The notes under the pieces are model-generated. The model did not search any database. It saw nothing but the letters and a program-made list of their open reading frames with translations, and was not told where the DNA came from. DNA of 64,000 bases from the NCBI GenBank assembly GCA_964419335.1, contig CAYQOX010000017.1, positions 16,032 through 80,031 on the forward strand, given 5' to 3'. The translations under genes and the position numbers were made by a program. Numbering within the stretch: the first letter of the stretch is position 1; each line of letters starts with the position of its first letter. This stretch comes from CAYQOX01 sp964419335. Lineage in GTDB: Bacteria; Hinthialibacterota; Hinthialibacteria; Hinthialibacterales; Hinthialibacteraceae. Positions 53,435-62,915 of the stretch are shown piece after piece.

Positions 53435-53593
53435 ATGACTTTTTTCAATCCTAATGAATCGAACCAAAACACCGAAGGGGCTTGTGTGGAGCGGCTTTCG
53501 CAGCAAGCGGCCCTTAAAACCGCACGGAGACAAGCGGTACACATCCCCAAGGCGTTTTCTCCCAAAAAAGGACTCACTTTCGTGATGATCTAA
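53435..53593 (+). CDS. Possible small protein or gene remnant (52 residues)
   Basis: An ATG-started frame right after the repeat copy reads MTFFNPNESNQNTEGACVER and ends FSPKKGLTFVMI. It has no clear ribosome site. The middle (ERLSQQAALKTARRQAV) is basic and helical. The family was not recognised and it may be chance. Confidence 0.2.
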   Translation: MTFFNPNESNQNTEGACVERLSQQAALKTARRQAVHIPKAFSPKKGLTFVMI

Positions 53594-53765
53594 CTATTGT
53601 ATCTGTGAATTGTGCGCGGGAAATGATTACGGGGTAATACCCACAAAATTTACTACACCGGGTGGAAAGGAAATACCAAAGCAAAAAAAGAAGATCAATA
53701 AGGGTAAGAGGCTAATATCTGCGTCGAATACATCCCTCGTTAGAATTTGATCCCTAAAAATAAAC

Positions 53766-53841
53766 TGGGGTGGCTGATGGGATTTGAACCCACGACAACC
53801 GGAGCCACAATCCGGTGCTCTGCCCCTGAGCTACAGCCACC
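53766..53841 (-). tRNA. tRNA-His (GTG)
   Basis: Read on the minus strand the acceptor GTGGCTG (after the extra G(-1) typical of tRNA-His) pairs with CAGCCAC at the 3' end. The D stem, an anticodon stem CCGGA/TCCGG around TTGTGGC (anticodon GTG), and the T arm GTGGGTTCAAATCCCAT are all present. The discriminator is C, which pairs with G(-1). The CCA end is encoded (53768-53766). Confidence 0.95.
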
Positions 53842-53892
53842 ATAAGATTTAAGTTTGAAATTATCTAGTGAATGATTTTATTTTAACTTGTT

Positions 53893-55047
53893 CTATTCTT
53901 CAATGCAAGACATATTCCCCTCTAGTTCCCGATAAATCTCCAGAACCTTTTTTGTCATCTTTTCACTTGTATAACACGTAAGCAACTCATTCTTGGCAGC
54001 ATGCGTTATTTCAGAATACGTCTCGGATAATTGAAGCACCCGTTCAAGCCCCTCATAAATCCCCTCCGCGCTTGGCGTCGCCAGAAATCCCGTTTTTCCT
54101 TCTATGATAAGATCACGATTCCCCAAAACATCGGTCGCAAGAACAGGGATTTCCGCATCCCAGGCTTCCAGCACCGTCAACGGCAATCCTTCCCACAAAG
54201 ACGGAAGCACAAACACATCCATACAGGGATACAATTCCCGTACATTGAGTTGATTGCCTGTAAAAATGCAGCGAGAAGCGATCCCCAATTCCTCTGCCAT
54301 CTTCATCAAACGAACTCGGTCAGGCCCATTTCCGACGAGAAGTAAATACATGTTTTCTGGCGGCTCTAACCATCCCCACGCTTGCAGCAAGCGATCCACG
54401 CCTTTTTGCCATTGCAAACGCGCAACCGTCCCAAAAACCCATGCCTCTTGGGGAATATTGAAAAGCCCGCGTCCTTTTTGACGCAAATGTTGATGCTCCT
54501 CGCGCGTCCAGGATTGCAAGGGAATTCCATTGGCGATGACATGGGACTTTTCTTTTGCTTTGGGTAGGCTCTCTAATAACGATTTCCGACAACTGGGTGA
54601 TACACAGATGATCCTATCGGTTTGAGGTAAAAGGAAGGACTCTAACGCGTTCACATAAAAACGGGAAATGGCACGCGCATAATGCGGAGGATGATACCCA
54701 TGAACAGTATAAATAAAGGGCAGCCGAGTAAAAGAAAAAACCCGCGCCAACCGTGCGATTAAGGCTGCACGATGCCCATGAACATGCACATGGGTAAAGG
54801 AAGAATGATGCAAAAGCGGCTTTAATCGAACAATCGCTGTAGGAATCCAGGCTTGCGCCAAAGGGATATCATAGAAGGGTATTTCTTCGTTTTGTAACGT
54901 TTGAAAAAATTCAGGATGATCGTTAGGAGCAGCGATTGATACCTGATGCCCGTTCCGCCTCAAACCATCAGCGAGATGCTTGACATGAATCGCCGCGCCT
55001 CCCTGAAGCGATGCGACAATATGGAGAATGTGATACGCCCTGGACAT
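53893..55047 (-). CDS. Glycosyltransferase family 4
   Basis: The 384-residue protein is a typical GT4 enzyme: HILHIVASLQGGAAIHVKHLADGLR at the start, VFGTVARLQWQKGVDRLLQA, LLLVGNGPDRVRLMKMAEEL, FTGNQLNVRELYPCMDVFVL and the donor-site PSLWEGLPLTVLEAWDAEIP with the EX7E-type acids. It transfers a sugar from a nucleotide donor, most likely in exopolysaccharide or LPS synthesis. It is followed on the same strand, upstream in the same transcript, by a GT2 gene only 25 bp away. The tRNA-His gene lies after it. Confidence 0.88.
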   Translation of the reverse strand: MSRAYHILHIVASLQGGAAIHVKHLADGLRRNGHQVSIAAPNDHPEFFQTLQNEEIPFYDIPLAQAWIPTAIVRLKPLLHHSSFTHVHVHGHRAALIARLARVFSFTRLPFIYTVHGYHPPHYARAISRFYVNALESFLLPQTDRIICVSPSCRKSLLESLPKAKEKSHVIANGIPLQSWTREEHQHLRQKGRGLFNIPQEAWVFGTVARLQWQKGVDRLLQAWGWLEPPENMYLLLVGNGPDRVRLMKMAEELGIASRCIFTGNQLNVRELYPCMDVFVLPSLWEGLPLTVLEAWDAEIPVLATDVLGNRDLIIEGKTGFLATPSAEGIYEGLERVLQLSETYSEITHAAKNELLTCYTSEKMTKKVLEIYRELEGNMSCIEE

Positions 55048-55072
55048 GCGTATGTCCTACAAATTCATACTA

Positions 55073-55981
55073 TTAGATACCGGGTTTTTGCCATATTTCA
55101 ATCAAAAGATCCCAGGAGGCCCCCCGGCTGTATCCCGACCACCCTCCGAGGATCCAGCGCCCTATCGCCTTGGCGGTCAAATAAAATCGAAGTAGAAGCA
55201 AACGAAATCCCCCGAAATATTTCTTCGTGAAATAGCATTGGCTGCGGCGATACTCAATTTCAGTCGACTCGGGATCTTGATTCACACTAGCGCCATGAAT
55301 GTGACGAACCTGCACTTCAGAGGTATGATAAAGTTTATGCCCCAATTCGCGGGCGCGCAAACACCAATCCATATCCTCAAAAAAGAGAAAGAAATTCTGA
55401 TCCCATGGCCCGATTTCTTCCGCCGTCGCCCGCGCAAACAACATACAAGACCCGGACACCCAATCCACTTCACGGGTACGACAGGCCTCGCTCATCAATG
55501 CTTTTCTTGCCCACGTCTCTCGGTTAGACAACGCTCGATCCCATTCACGCCGCTTCCGTTCAGCTGCCGTCGTGGGATACGCTCCCCACGTTAACTGAGG
55601 AAAACCATCTTCTTCAATATGCAAAGGCGCCACCATCCCCGGGAAATCCAAACGCTCCCAAATGCGGGACAGGGCGGCCACTTGTTCAGGGGAAATCATA
55701 ATATCACTGTTAAGCAATAGTATCTCTCGATTGCGGGTGGAGGCGAGACCTTCATTCACCGCCGCCGCATAGCCATCGTTTTGACGGCGTGGAATAAGAT
55801 GCACTTCGGGAAACTGAGATTCAACCATGGTCGCACTCCCATCGGTGGAATGATTATCCACCACGGTAACACGATAATTTGCGCGGCGAGTCAACACTCT
55901 GGATTCCGAGCGCAAAAGAGATTTGAGTAGAGTTTGAAGATGATTCGAGCAATTGTAGTTGATTATTATGATGTCAATCAC
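55073..55981 (-). CDS. Glycosyltransferase family 2 (rhamnosyltransferase-like)
   Basis: The 302-residue protein starts from GTG at 55981 and has the GT2 fold: VDIIIINYNCSNHLQTL, TVVDNHSTDGSATMV, REILLLNSDIMISPEQ (the metal-binding region reads NSD), and DWVSGSCMLFARA followed by FFLFFEDMDWCLRA, where the acidic ED is the base. A C-terminal hydrophobic stretch (RLLLLRFYLTAKAIGRWIL) may touch the membrane. It resembles WbbL-type rhamnosyltransferases. It precedes the GT4 gene on the same strand. Confidence 0.88.
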   Translation of the reverse strand: MIDIIIINYNCSNHLQTLLKSLLRSESRVLTRRANYRVTVVDNHSTDGSATMVESQFPEVHLIPRRQNDGYAAAVNEGLASTRNREILLLNSDIMISPEQVAALSRIWERLDFPGMVAPLHIEEDGFPQLTWGAYPTTAAERKRREWDRALSNRETWARKALMSEACRTREVDWVSGSCMLFARATAEEIGPWDQNFFLFFEDMDWCLRARELGHKLYHTSEVQVRHIHGASVNQDPESTEIEYRRSQCYFTKKYFGGFRLLLLRFYLTAKAIGRWILGGWSGYSRGASWDLLIEIWQKPGI

Positions 55982-56069
55982 GTGATACTCTTTGATCTCG
56001 TCTTTGTAGATGATCCTGAGGGCTGAATCACAATTCTCTTAATCCCCAATCCCTCACTTTCAAGAACCG

Positions 56070-56093
56070 AGGGGCAAGCTCATGCTTGCCCCT
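56070..56093 (-). terminator. Stem-loop after the DUF6807 gene
   Basis: AGGGGCAAGC (56070-56079) pairs perfectly with GCTTGCCCCT (56084-56093) around a 4-base loop, in the gap between the GT2 start and the DUF6807 gene end. There is no clear T-run on the minus strand, so the terminator call is tentative. Confidence 0.45.
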
Positions 56094-56169
56094 GGTGTAT
56101 TATTGTCTTACTTTTTTATTCCTCAAAGCCCAAAATACCCATCTTCTTTCGCTTTAAAAGAAAATTGAG

Positions 56170-57453
56170 TTATTCTGCCGAAAACTCCACCGTCGGTCCA
56201 TCGGCATAGTTAGCATAAGCCTCAACGACATTTCCTTCTTCTACATCCCCTTCATGAATATAGAGACGGTACTGTAAACGTAACGTTTCTCCCATAGATA
56301 AGGTATAGCTTCCATCCACCGAATTATCAATAAAATGACTTAAGCCAAAGGGATTCGCCGTAAAGAGCCCATAAGTGCGCACGTGATAACGGGTGGGATA
56401 GAAGATATTGCTTGGATTATCCATAATCGTCATACCAACCTTCTTATCCTCGACTTCCCCACTGTAATCACACCAACGCGCTGCTTTTCCCCAGGCTTCA
56501 CCGCCCGATTGTCCATGAACGTTGGTAATTTTTCCCCCGCTTTCTTCTTTCATAGTCCCTGCGACGCGCAAAGAAAGCAATCCGCCTTCTTTCGTATCTC
56601 CAAACGTTACCTCACCTTCAGTCGCAGCAAACGTCAAATCAAAATCGATCATACGGGCTTCATCCGATGTACCCCATACCGTCACATGCCGGCGTTCTTC
56701 CAAAACTTTATTCCCTTCTTCATCCGTCCAATCATTGACCGCTTCAAAAACACCGCATACGGGGCTGTCTTCGATGACAGAAAATTCTTTTAAATGCTGA
56801 TAGCCCTGCTCATCCCCCAGATGCCAGAAATTAACCCCATTGACATCCCCATGCGAGACCCACAAAGATTGATGATGGGGGTGATCATGTTTCTCTCCCT
56901 CGCGTGGATCAAAGGGAAAGCCCCGGGTCATACGGGCGCCATCAGGACCAAAGACGGGATAGAAGATAGGACGCGGCTGTTCCTCATTGACCGCATATTT
57001 ATAAGTCGTAAACGGTTTTCCCGCAACTTTTATTTCCAACTTTTCCTCATCCCGTTGTAACGAGACCGGATTCTCAGCAGGGGCTTTTCCATTGGTAATA
57101 CGATAGTCCCGCTTTTCAAACGGCTCTAAGCCATTCACAATAAAACGGATTTCCCAAACAAATTGATCCAAGGTTTGCACATACGTTCCTTCGGGACTCA
57201 TCTGGAATGCATAATCCGGAAGATTGCGCCGAATCACGAAGAGCGGAATCTCTTCCTCCTCATCCTCAACATTCACCAACTTCCAATCGCCTTCCGCTAA
57301 ATTAAACCAAAAATCACTCGGTTTCACTTTGAGCACCACAGGACAATGATCATGGGGATTCGATCCTGCCATAACCGACAATCCAACCGCCCACGATGAG
57401 GTTCCCAAACACAAGAGTCCTACGCATAGAGCAAAAAATAACGTTTTTCTCAT
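56170..57453 (-). CDS. Secreted DUF6807 (PmoA-family) protein
   Basis: The 427-residue protein has a signal peptide (1-22) and the beta-sandwich domain called PmoA/DUF6807 in databases: HDHPHHQSLWVSHGDVNGVNFW, RMIDFDLTFAATEGEVTFGDTKEGGLLSLRV and RYHVRTYGLFTANPFG. The name refers to a misannotated link to methane monooxygenase; members are found in sugar-degrading gene sets next to Gfo/Idh/MocA oxidoreductases. The His-rich HPHHQ motif could bind metal or substrate. It follows a sugar epimerase-like gene (28 bp away) on the same strand, so the two probably act on the same sugar pathway. Confidence 0.82.
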   Translation of the reverse strand: MRKTLFFALCVGLLCLGTSSWAVGLSVMAGSNPHDHCPVVLKVKPSDFWFNLAEGDWKLVNVEDEEEEIPLFVIRRNLPDYAFQMSPEGTYVQTLDQFVWEIRFIVNGLEPFEKRDYRITNGKAPAENPVSLQRDEEKLEIKVAGKPFTTYKYAVNEEQPRPIFYPVFGPDGARMTRGFPFDPREGEKHDHPHHQSLWVSHGDVNGVNFWHLGDEQGYQHLKEFSVIEDSPVCGVFEAVNDWTDEEGNKVLEERRHVTVWGTSDEARMIDFDLTFAATEGEVTFGDTKEGGLLSLRVAGTMKEESGGKITNVHGQSGGEAWGKAARWCDYSGEVEDKKVGMTIMDNPSNIFYPTRYHVRTYGLFTANPFGLSHFIDNSVDGSYTLSMGETLRLQYRLYIHEGDVEEGNVVEAYANYADGPTVEFSAE

Positions 57454-57480
57454 GATACTTTTCTCCCCGTTTTTATTTGT

Positions 57481-58311
57481 TTATGTGAAAACTTTTTTTA
57501 AATAAGCCATGCTTTCTCGGGCAATGGTTTCCCCATCTGGAGAGTAATCAAAGACTTCCACCGATACATATCCAGAATAACGAATTTCATTTAACGCGGC
57601 GGCAATCGGGGTGAAATCGACATCCCCGGTACCAGGCCCCCTCTTATTGCGATCGTTAGCGTGGAAATGCCCCAAGACCTTCTTGTAACGGCGAATAACC
57701 TCCTCGGGCTCATGAAACTCCCCGCCGCACATCGCCTTCGCATCGAGGTGCAGTTTTAAATTCGGGCTATTCACCGCATCGATGAGCGCTTGCGCATCCC
57801 CAGCACTGTTGATGAAATTGGTTTCGGCATGCGAGAGAGGCTCGAAACAAACGCTCACACCGCATTCTTTGGCGGTCTCCATGGTGGATTGATAAAAATC
57901 GACGGTGCGTTTAAACGTCTCCTGATACTTTTCACTTTCATCCCAATTACGCTGCTTAGGAGAGCCATGCACCATAACACGCCCGCCTAGATCGGCACAA
58001 AAACGCATCAGCTCTTTGTAATAATCCACCGTTTGCCGCCGGATCGAAGTGTCGGCACAGTTGATATGGAGCGGCATTTCTTCCCCCTTCGGTAACACCA
58101 ACAACCAATGCAGACCGATAATCTCAAGACCGTTATCGGAAGCGATTTTCTTCAATTCCTCTCTTTCGGACGAGGAAATATCCGTCACTTTTTTCCCCAA
58201 TGTAAAGGGGGCAAGTTCAATCCCGTCGTATCCTAATTTTCCCGCACATTCACACACTTCTTGGAATGGTTGGTTCTGGAAGGTTTCATTGCAAATCGCG
58301 AGTTTCATCAT
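57481..58311 (-). CDS. Sugar phosphate isomerase/epimerase (AP endonuclease 2-like TIM barrel)
   Basis: The ATG at 58311 (or 58308) is chosen because GGAGAG lies eight bases upstream; a start at 58353 is less likely. The 276-residue protein begins MMKLAICNETFQNQPF and has KLGYDGIELAP, RVMVHGSPKQRNW, VCFEPLSHAETNF, LKLHLDAKAM and GHFHANDRNKRGPGTGDVDF, the metal-binding Glu, Asp, His and Glu residues of the xylose-isomerase-like family. It should act on a ketose or cyclitol. It shares a transcript with the DUF6807 gene. Confidence 0.85.
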   Translation of the reverse strand: MMKLAICNETFQNQPFQEVCECAGKLGYDGIELAPFTLGKKVTDISSSEREELKKIASDNGLEIIGLHWLLVLPKGEEMPLHINCADTSIRRQTVDYYKELMRFCADLGGRVMVHGSPKQRNWDESEKYQETFKRTVDFYQSTMETAKECGVSVCFEPLSHAETNFINSAGDAQALIDAVNSPNLKLHLDAKAMCGGEFHEPEEVIRRYKKVLGHFHANDRNKRGPGTGDVDFTPIAAALNEIRYSGYVSVEVFDYSPDGETIARESMAYLKKVFT

Positions 58312-58365
58312 GCATCGCTCTCCGAATTCTCTGATTGATAAAAATAAAAACATCTAACTTTGATC

Positions 58366-58845
58366 TTACGTGAGAGAATCCGGTATCGTCAAGGTATAAA
58401 CCGGCATGATTTGGAAGGGAAAAACCTCGGTATCCACCAGTTTTCCCTCCTCCGTCCGAAAGAGAACCCAAATTCTCGATGAATCCAAACAATAAATCAC
58501 CCCATAATCATCTTCCTTTACATCCCCAATCCCCTCTTTCGCCGTTACGTAATGCCCTACCTCAATCACCATATTCCGGTACACCATGGCGGCTTCACTT
58601 TGCTTCACTTTTTCAAGACAATCCGCCAACCGATCTCGCTCTTGTTGATCCGTCAAATGCTGAAGAATGACTCGCAAACCATCCCCCAGATGAGAATCAC
58701 GGAATTCAGCATAACTCTCCCCCGTATTCCCTTCCCGAATACAACGGGCAATAAGATGCACCGTTGAATCTTCATAGGATACAAAAACCGACCAAATCAG
58801 GGCTTTTAAATAGAGATAAAAACTTCGGCTTTTTGCGAGATCCAT
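58366..58845 (-). CDS. Small protein of unknown function
   Basis: Not recognised. The ATG at 58845 is chosen because GGAAG precedes it; the 159-residue protein starts MDLAKSRSFYLYLKALIWSV. It is a mixed alpha/beta cytoplasmic protein with a hydrophobic first helix, IARCIREGNTGESYAEF, a helical middle and a strand-rich end (DDYGVIYCLDSSRIWVLFRT). No motif suggests an enzyme. The gene lies upstream of the epimerase gene on the same strand. Confidence 0.55.
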   Translation of the reverse strand: MDLAKSRSFYLYLKALIWSVFVSYEDSTVHLIARCIREGNTGESYAEFRDSHLGDGLRVILQHLTDQQERDRLADCLEKVKQSEAAMVYRNMVIEVGHYVTAKEGIGDVKEDDYGVIYCLDSSRIWVLFRTEEGKLVDTEVFPFQIMPVYTLTIPDSLT

Positions 58846-58971
58846 CGTCTTCCCTTTAATAAAATAAGTGAGGAGCCAAATTCTACCCCTCACTCTATTT
58901 TACTTTTAAATGACAAAAATTAATATATGTATTATTCACCATTTTCCAAAATCAAGAATAGATTAACCCCT

Positions 58972-60447
58972 CTAAGCATGCATCATTCGCTTAAGATGAC
59001 GGGTCGCCAGAAATTTAAACGTATTCCATGTATGGCGTGGGCGCGATAAAACTCGCCGCAACTGCCGCACATCCTTGAAAGGACGGGTCATTTTATGCCA
59101 ATCCCATTCGTTATACGCCATCCGCAAGGCTTTTTCTAAATCACGCCCCGTCAGTGCATTGGTACGCAAAACCGATTCATTACAACCATCATATTTCGAC
59201 CAATCCTGAGTTAGCAACTTCCCATCTTCCTCCAACATTTGGTAGAAAGTCGACCCCGGGAAAGGCGTCATAATCGAAAACTGCACGGTTTCGGGATTCA
59301 AGCGTTTGGCAAAATTGATCGTCTTACGCACCGTTTCCCAAGTCTCACCCGGCAGCCCAAAACTGAAGGTTAAATGCTGGTGAATCCCTAGTTCGCGCGT
59401 ATATCGGACGGCTTCTTCGACTTTTTCCAAATCCAAACTTTTATCCGCGGCATCCACCAACTCTTGCGAGCCAGATTCTACCCCATACTTAATTCCTTTA
59501 AGCCCGGCTGATTTCATGGCTTCTAGGGTCTCGCGATCGGAAGTATCCGCGCGCGCCATCGCTGCCCAAGGAAGCTTCAAATCACGCCGTTTCAATTCTT
59601 CGCACAGGGTCAGCAACCGTTTCTTCCCTATATTAAAAGTATCATCATCGAAATAGAAAGAACGAAAACCATACTGCTTGACCATCGCCTCGATCTCATC
59701 CACCACATCGACGGGATCACGGGTACGGTATTGGTTATTTCCATACATGATCTGCGGCCAGGCACAAAAGATACACTTGAAAGGACACCCTCGGCTTGAC
59801 CACATTTGCAAACTCGGCTCGGGAATCCCCCCGGGCAGGTCGTAATAATTCATCATTGGGAGTTGCTCCCGCGCCGGCCAGGGAAGCGAATCCAAATCCT
59901 TGATCACTTCGCCCCGTTGATTCTCGCAGTATTCACCCGACTCATCACGATACACCAGATTCGGCACCGCAGACAACTCATCGCCACGCTCCAAGGCTTG
60001 CGCGAGCCTCAAGACCGCCAGATCATATTCTCCCTTCAACACGAAATCCACTTCTGGATGAGCTTCCAAAAATTCAGTGCGGTACATATCCAAATGTATC
60101 CCGCACAAACAGATCTTCGCTTGGGGACATTGTTCTTTAATTCGATGAACCTGACGCAAATCGGTATCTAACGATGCGGTAGAAACTTCTAAAATAACAA
60201 GATCCGGTTGAAAACTCGCCGCCCGTTGAATAAATTCATCTTCGTGTATGCGTTCCGCCACCCCATCGACAATCCGGTAAGCATACCCTTCTTGCCCCAA
60301 CAAGGCTGCGGCATAGGCGAGATAAAAGGGGAACGGTAAATACCGGCTGCCCTCTTCTTCCAGGTGAGGCCAACGCGAGCCTGCGCGCACCCCATAAAAG
60401 CCTTCTTTTAACCACGGTCCGTTTCCCAAAAATACTTTTAAAGACAT
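58972..60447 (-). CDS. B12-binding-domain radical SAM enzyme
   Basis: The 491-residue protein has a cobalamin-binding Rossmann domain (residues about 1-150; PDLVILEVSTASLDTD and KICLCGIHLDMYRTEF) and a radical SAM barrel with the 4Fe-4S motif C221-X3-C225-X2-C228 (SSRGCPFKCIFCAW). GVESGSQELVDAADK and FGLPGETWETV are typical downstream motifs. The usual DxHxxG of B12 binding is not evident. Such enzymes methylate or rearrange unactivated carbon; those near GT genes often act on hopanoids, lipids or sugars. A GGAGAG ribosome site precedes the ATG. The substrate is unknown. Confidence 0.85.
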   Translation of the reverse strand: MSLKVFLGNGPWLKEGFYGVRAGSRWPHLEEEGSRYLPFPFYLAYAAALLGQEGYAYRIVDGVAERIHEDEFIQRAASFQPDLVILEVSTASLDTDLRQVHRIKEQCPQAKICLCGIHLDMYRTEFLEAHPEVDFVLKGEYDLAVLRLAQALERGDELSAVPNLVYRDESGEYCENQRGEVIKDLDSLPWPAREQLPMMNYYDLPGGIPEPSLQMWSSRGCPFKCIFCAWPQIMYGNNQYRTRDPVDVVDEIEAMVKQYGFRSFYFDDDTFNIGKKRLLTLCEELKRRDLKLPWAAMARADTSDRETLEAMKSAGLKGIKYGVESGSQELVDAADKSLDLEKVEEAVRYTRELGIHQHLTFSFGLPGETWETVRKTINFAKRLNPETVQFSIMTPFPGSTFYQMLEEDGKLLTQDWSKYDGCNESVLRTNALTGRDLEKALRMAYNEWDWHKMTRPFKDVRQLRRVLSRPRHTWNTFKFLATRHLKRMMHA

Positions 60448-60502
60448 AAAACCTTCTCTCCTTAAAAGTTCCCTTTTGTCCGTCTAACTCATTGTACTTC
60501 AT

Positions 60503-61369
60503 TCAGAGAAGTGGAAGAAGAATCACCATATAAATCATAGCGGGTACACAAGCGACAAACAAAGCATGCGGGAACGATAATCGCTGTGCAATTTGAAATC
60601 CGCGAGTACATACATAGAGTGAGCCAAGTTCAGCTGCAATCGCTCCAAGGAAAGGTATCAAACGTAGACATTGGATGATCATGGCATAACAACGGACTTC
60701 AAATGTGACTTTATATCCATGCCTCCCTTGGAATATTCGAACAAGTAAATGTTGTATCCATGATGCAATGATTATGTAATAAACCAGAAAATCCAATTGC
60801 ATGAACAGAATATCAAGAAAGGAAATCGATTGTAAGTTTTCACTCATATCGAGTACGTAATCTTTGAAAGGAACATTGCCCGATGAGGGGGCTCCCTCTC
60901 CGCTTGCATTTCCCCCTTGGCTTAATTCCTCTTCTACGGCCCCAGACTCCATTCCCTCTATTTCACTCCATTGGCTTAATAAAAAGGGATAAAAAACCTT
61001 AATATAAAAAAGATTCATGGGCAAAAAGAAAAGAAGAATACACACGATCGCATAGAGCATCGGACGAGTCAGATTCTCACCGGACGGAAGCCGCTCGAAA
61101 AACTTCACCGGCTCCAGCAAGACTTCCTTTCCGGTTTGATAAAACGCCTGCACCAGGCCTAACTCATCCATCCGATCCCAGGGGACCCGCACCTGATATT
61201 GAGGTTCTTTCGGAGCCTCACGATCCATTTTTGAGACAAACCCCTCCCAACAGAGTTGGCAATAGGGTTCGCCCTCCACCAAGATCGTACAGCCTTCACA
61301 CACATTTTTCTTACAATGCGTGCATTGATATTTCGCTTCTTTATTTGAATGATAATAACAATATTCCAT
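60503..61369 (-). CDS. B-box-type zinc finger plus Yip1-like membrane protein
   Basis: The 288-residue protein starts with a B-box-like zinc site (C4, H7, C16, C19, C24, C27, then the CQLC pair near 37-40). After a linker come five to six membrane helices typical of the Yip1 family (LYAIVCILLFFLPMNLFYIKV, YYIIIASWIQHLLVRIFQG, MIYMVILLPLL), with an acidic Glu/Gly loop at about 140-175. Yip1-type proteins are membrane factors of unclear bacterial role. The ATG at 61369 is the start of the zinc finger. Confidence 0.7.
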   Translation of the reverse strand: MEYCYYHSNKEAKYQCTHCKKNVCEGCTILVEGEPYCQLCWEGFVSKMDREAPKEPQYQVRVPWDRMDELGLVQAFYQTGKEVLLEPVKFFERLPSGENLTRPMLYAIVCILLFFLPMNLFYIKVFYPFLLSQWSEIEGMESGAVEEELSQGGNASGEGAPSSGNVPFKDYVLDMSENLQSISFLDILFMQLDFLVYYIIIASWIQHLLVRIFQGRHGYKVTFEVRCYAMIIQCLRLIPFLGAIAAELGSLYVCTRGFQIAQRLSFPHALFVACVPAMIYMVILLPLL

Positions 61370-61624
61370 GGATTTATTTTTCTATGCTCATAATGCAAAT
61401 AAATTCAACTCCATCATACTGTAATTCTTTCTAAACCAGAAGCAACCAACGAAGAATCCTCACTTCATTCCCCTTTGAGAAATTATAAATCGGTATCATA
61501 ATTATATCTTGTTCATTTCTAACTCTTGAAAAACGTAATCCCATAAAAAATCGAGTTCAAATCGTTCGTTTTTCTTGGTACAAAAAAGTAATCTTTTTGA
61601 AAATAAAGGAGAAGCAGGTTAATC

Positions 61625-62071
61625 ATGGATGTCATTCTGACCGATTCGATACCCAATTTAGGCGATCAGGGTGAAGTGGTGAACGTGAGAGGCGGCTATG
61701 CACGTAACTATCTCATTCCCAAAGGCTTGGCTTTCCCCGCCTCCTCCGCGAATGCCGCGAAGATCGAGCATCAAAAACGGATCTTGACCGATAAACGCAA
61801 ACGACAAATCAAAACCGAAGAAGATCTCGCCCGCCGTCTATCAGAAACTGAAGTTAAAATTCCTATGAAAGCTGGCGAAGGAGATCGGCTTTTCGGTTCC
61901 GTCACCTCGCAAAACATTGCCGACGCACTAAAAGAAAAGGGCTTTAATGTCGATCGCCGAAAAATTGAACTCGAGGATAACATCAAAGCCTTGGGAGTCT
62001 TCACGGTTCCAATTAAATTCACCGGCGACATTGTGGGGAATGTCAAAGTATGGGTGGTGAAAGAAGATTAA
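61625..62071 (+). CDS. rplI: 50S ribosomal protein bL9
   Basis: The 148-residue protein has the N-terminal rRNA-binding domain (DVILTDSIPNLGDQGEVVNV, RGGYARNYLIPKGLA), the long connecting helix (AAKIEHQKRILTDKRKRQI) and the C-terminal domain (GDRLFGSVTSQNIADAL). AGGAGAA lies upstream of the ATG. The usual partners rpsF, ssb and rpsR are not adjacent here; the gene is preceded by a 250-bp gap and followed by an unknown secreted-protein gene. Confidence 0.95.
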   Translation: MDVILTDSIPNLGDQGEVVNVRGGYARNYLIPKGLAFPASSANAAKIEHQKRILTDKRKRQIKTEEDLARRLSETEVKIPMKAGEGDRLFGSVTSQNIADALKEKGFNVDRRKIELEDNIKALGVFTVPIKFTGDIVGNVKVWVVKED

Positions 62072-62129
62072 GCCCCATTCTCTTAGGCTTATCTTACTCT
62101 CCCTCCATCAATGAACGGGAGAGGTACCC

Positions 62130-62915
62130 ATGACACTTTCAAAACGAAATCACACACAGCCCTTACACCGACGAGGATGGATTTGGGCTGTGTGTTTTTT
62201 TCTTTGGCTTTCTTCCAACTTGGTCCACAGCCAAGAAGAAGAAAGCCGGTCGATTCCTAACAGTTTTCTCGTCACCACAAACTCCACCCTTCGTGCCGCC
62301 GAAGGTGAATTGTTCCTGGGGATCGAATCCGCCAATCACACAATCCAACCTCTAGTTTGGCATATCCCCTCCACAGGAATCGTGACCTGCAGCACCACCT
62401 CCGAAGAAGCCGACTACTTCTTTCATTTTCAAGAAGAAACCGTCCAATCCGCCTCAAAAAGTATGAAAGTAGGAATTCTTTCCGCCACGGTAAGCCTTCA
62501 CGCCTCACAAGAACCCCAAACCTCCTTCTGGATCGCATGGCGTCCCGGCGCCTTGGATCAACCCCATCCCTACGGCATCTCGCTGGACAAAGAAACTCAA
62601 CCCCCTTCCTCCTGGAACCACGATCCCTTTCAATGGACCCCAGCCGCGAGCTGGTATTTCCACGAAAAAGCCTTCATGAGAAATCAGGAAATCATTTACT
62701 ACAAAGCCTTCTCTGAGGGGTGGAAGCAAGAACGCTTTGTTCGCGAGATCCAATTGCCCTATCGCGACATACAACCTAAATCCGTACTGGGCTGCACCCG
62801 CTTTTACCAAACGATGGCAGAAGGCGAAGAAGAAGTGGTTCATATCGTCGTTCCCTTTCATCCGCTGCCTTACGAAGAACGCGAGATCCTTGCTTCCCTC
62901 TTTCCCCAAGATTAA
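62130..62915 (+). CDS. Secreted protein of unknown function
   Basis: Not recognised. The 261-residue protein has a long signal peptide (hydrophobic core IWAVCFFLWLSSNLVHS, cleaved near residue 35). The mature part is strand-rich (FLVTTNSTLRAAEGELFLGI, SATVSLHASQEPQTSFWIAW) with few cysteines, and ends with acidic helices (TMAEGEEEVVHIVVPFHP). GGGAGAGG precedes the ATG. It follows rplI by 58 bp and its last four bases overlap the convergent GT2 gene. Confidence 0.6.
   Translation: MTLSKRNHTQPLHRRGWIWAVCFFLWLSSNLVHSQEEESRSIPNSFLVTTNSTLRAAEGELFLGIESANHTIQPLVWHIPSTGIVTCSTTSEEADYFFHFQEETVQSASKSMKVGILSATVSLHASQEPQTSFWIAWRPGALDQPHPYGISLDKETQPPSSWNHDPFQWTPAASWYFHEKAFMRNQEIIYYKAFSEGWKQERFVREIQLPYRDIQPKSVLGCTRFYQTMAEGEEEVVHIVVPFHPLPYEEREILASLFPQD

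Noticed and set aside
53377..53577. Minus-strand 66-codon frame near the repeat copy
   Set aside because: No ribosome site or recognisable motif; antisense to a weak plus-strand small ORF.
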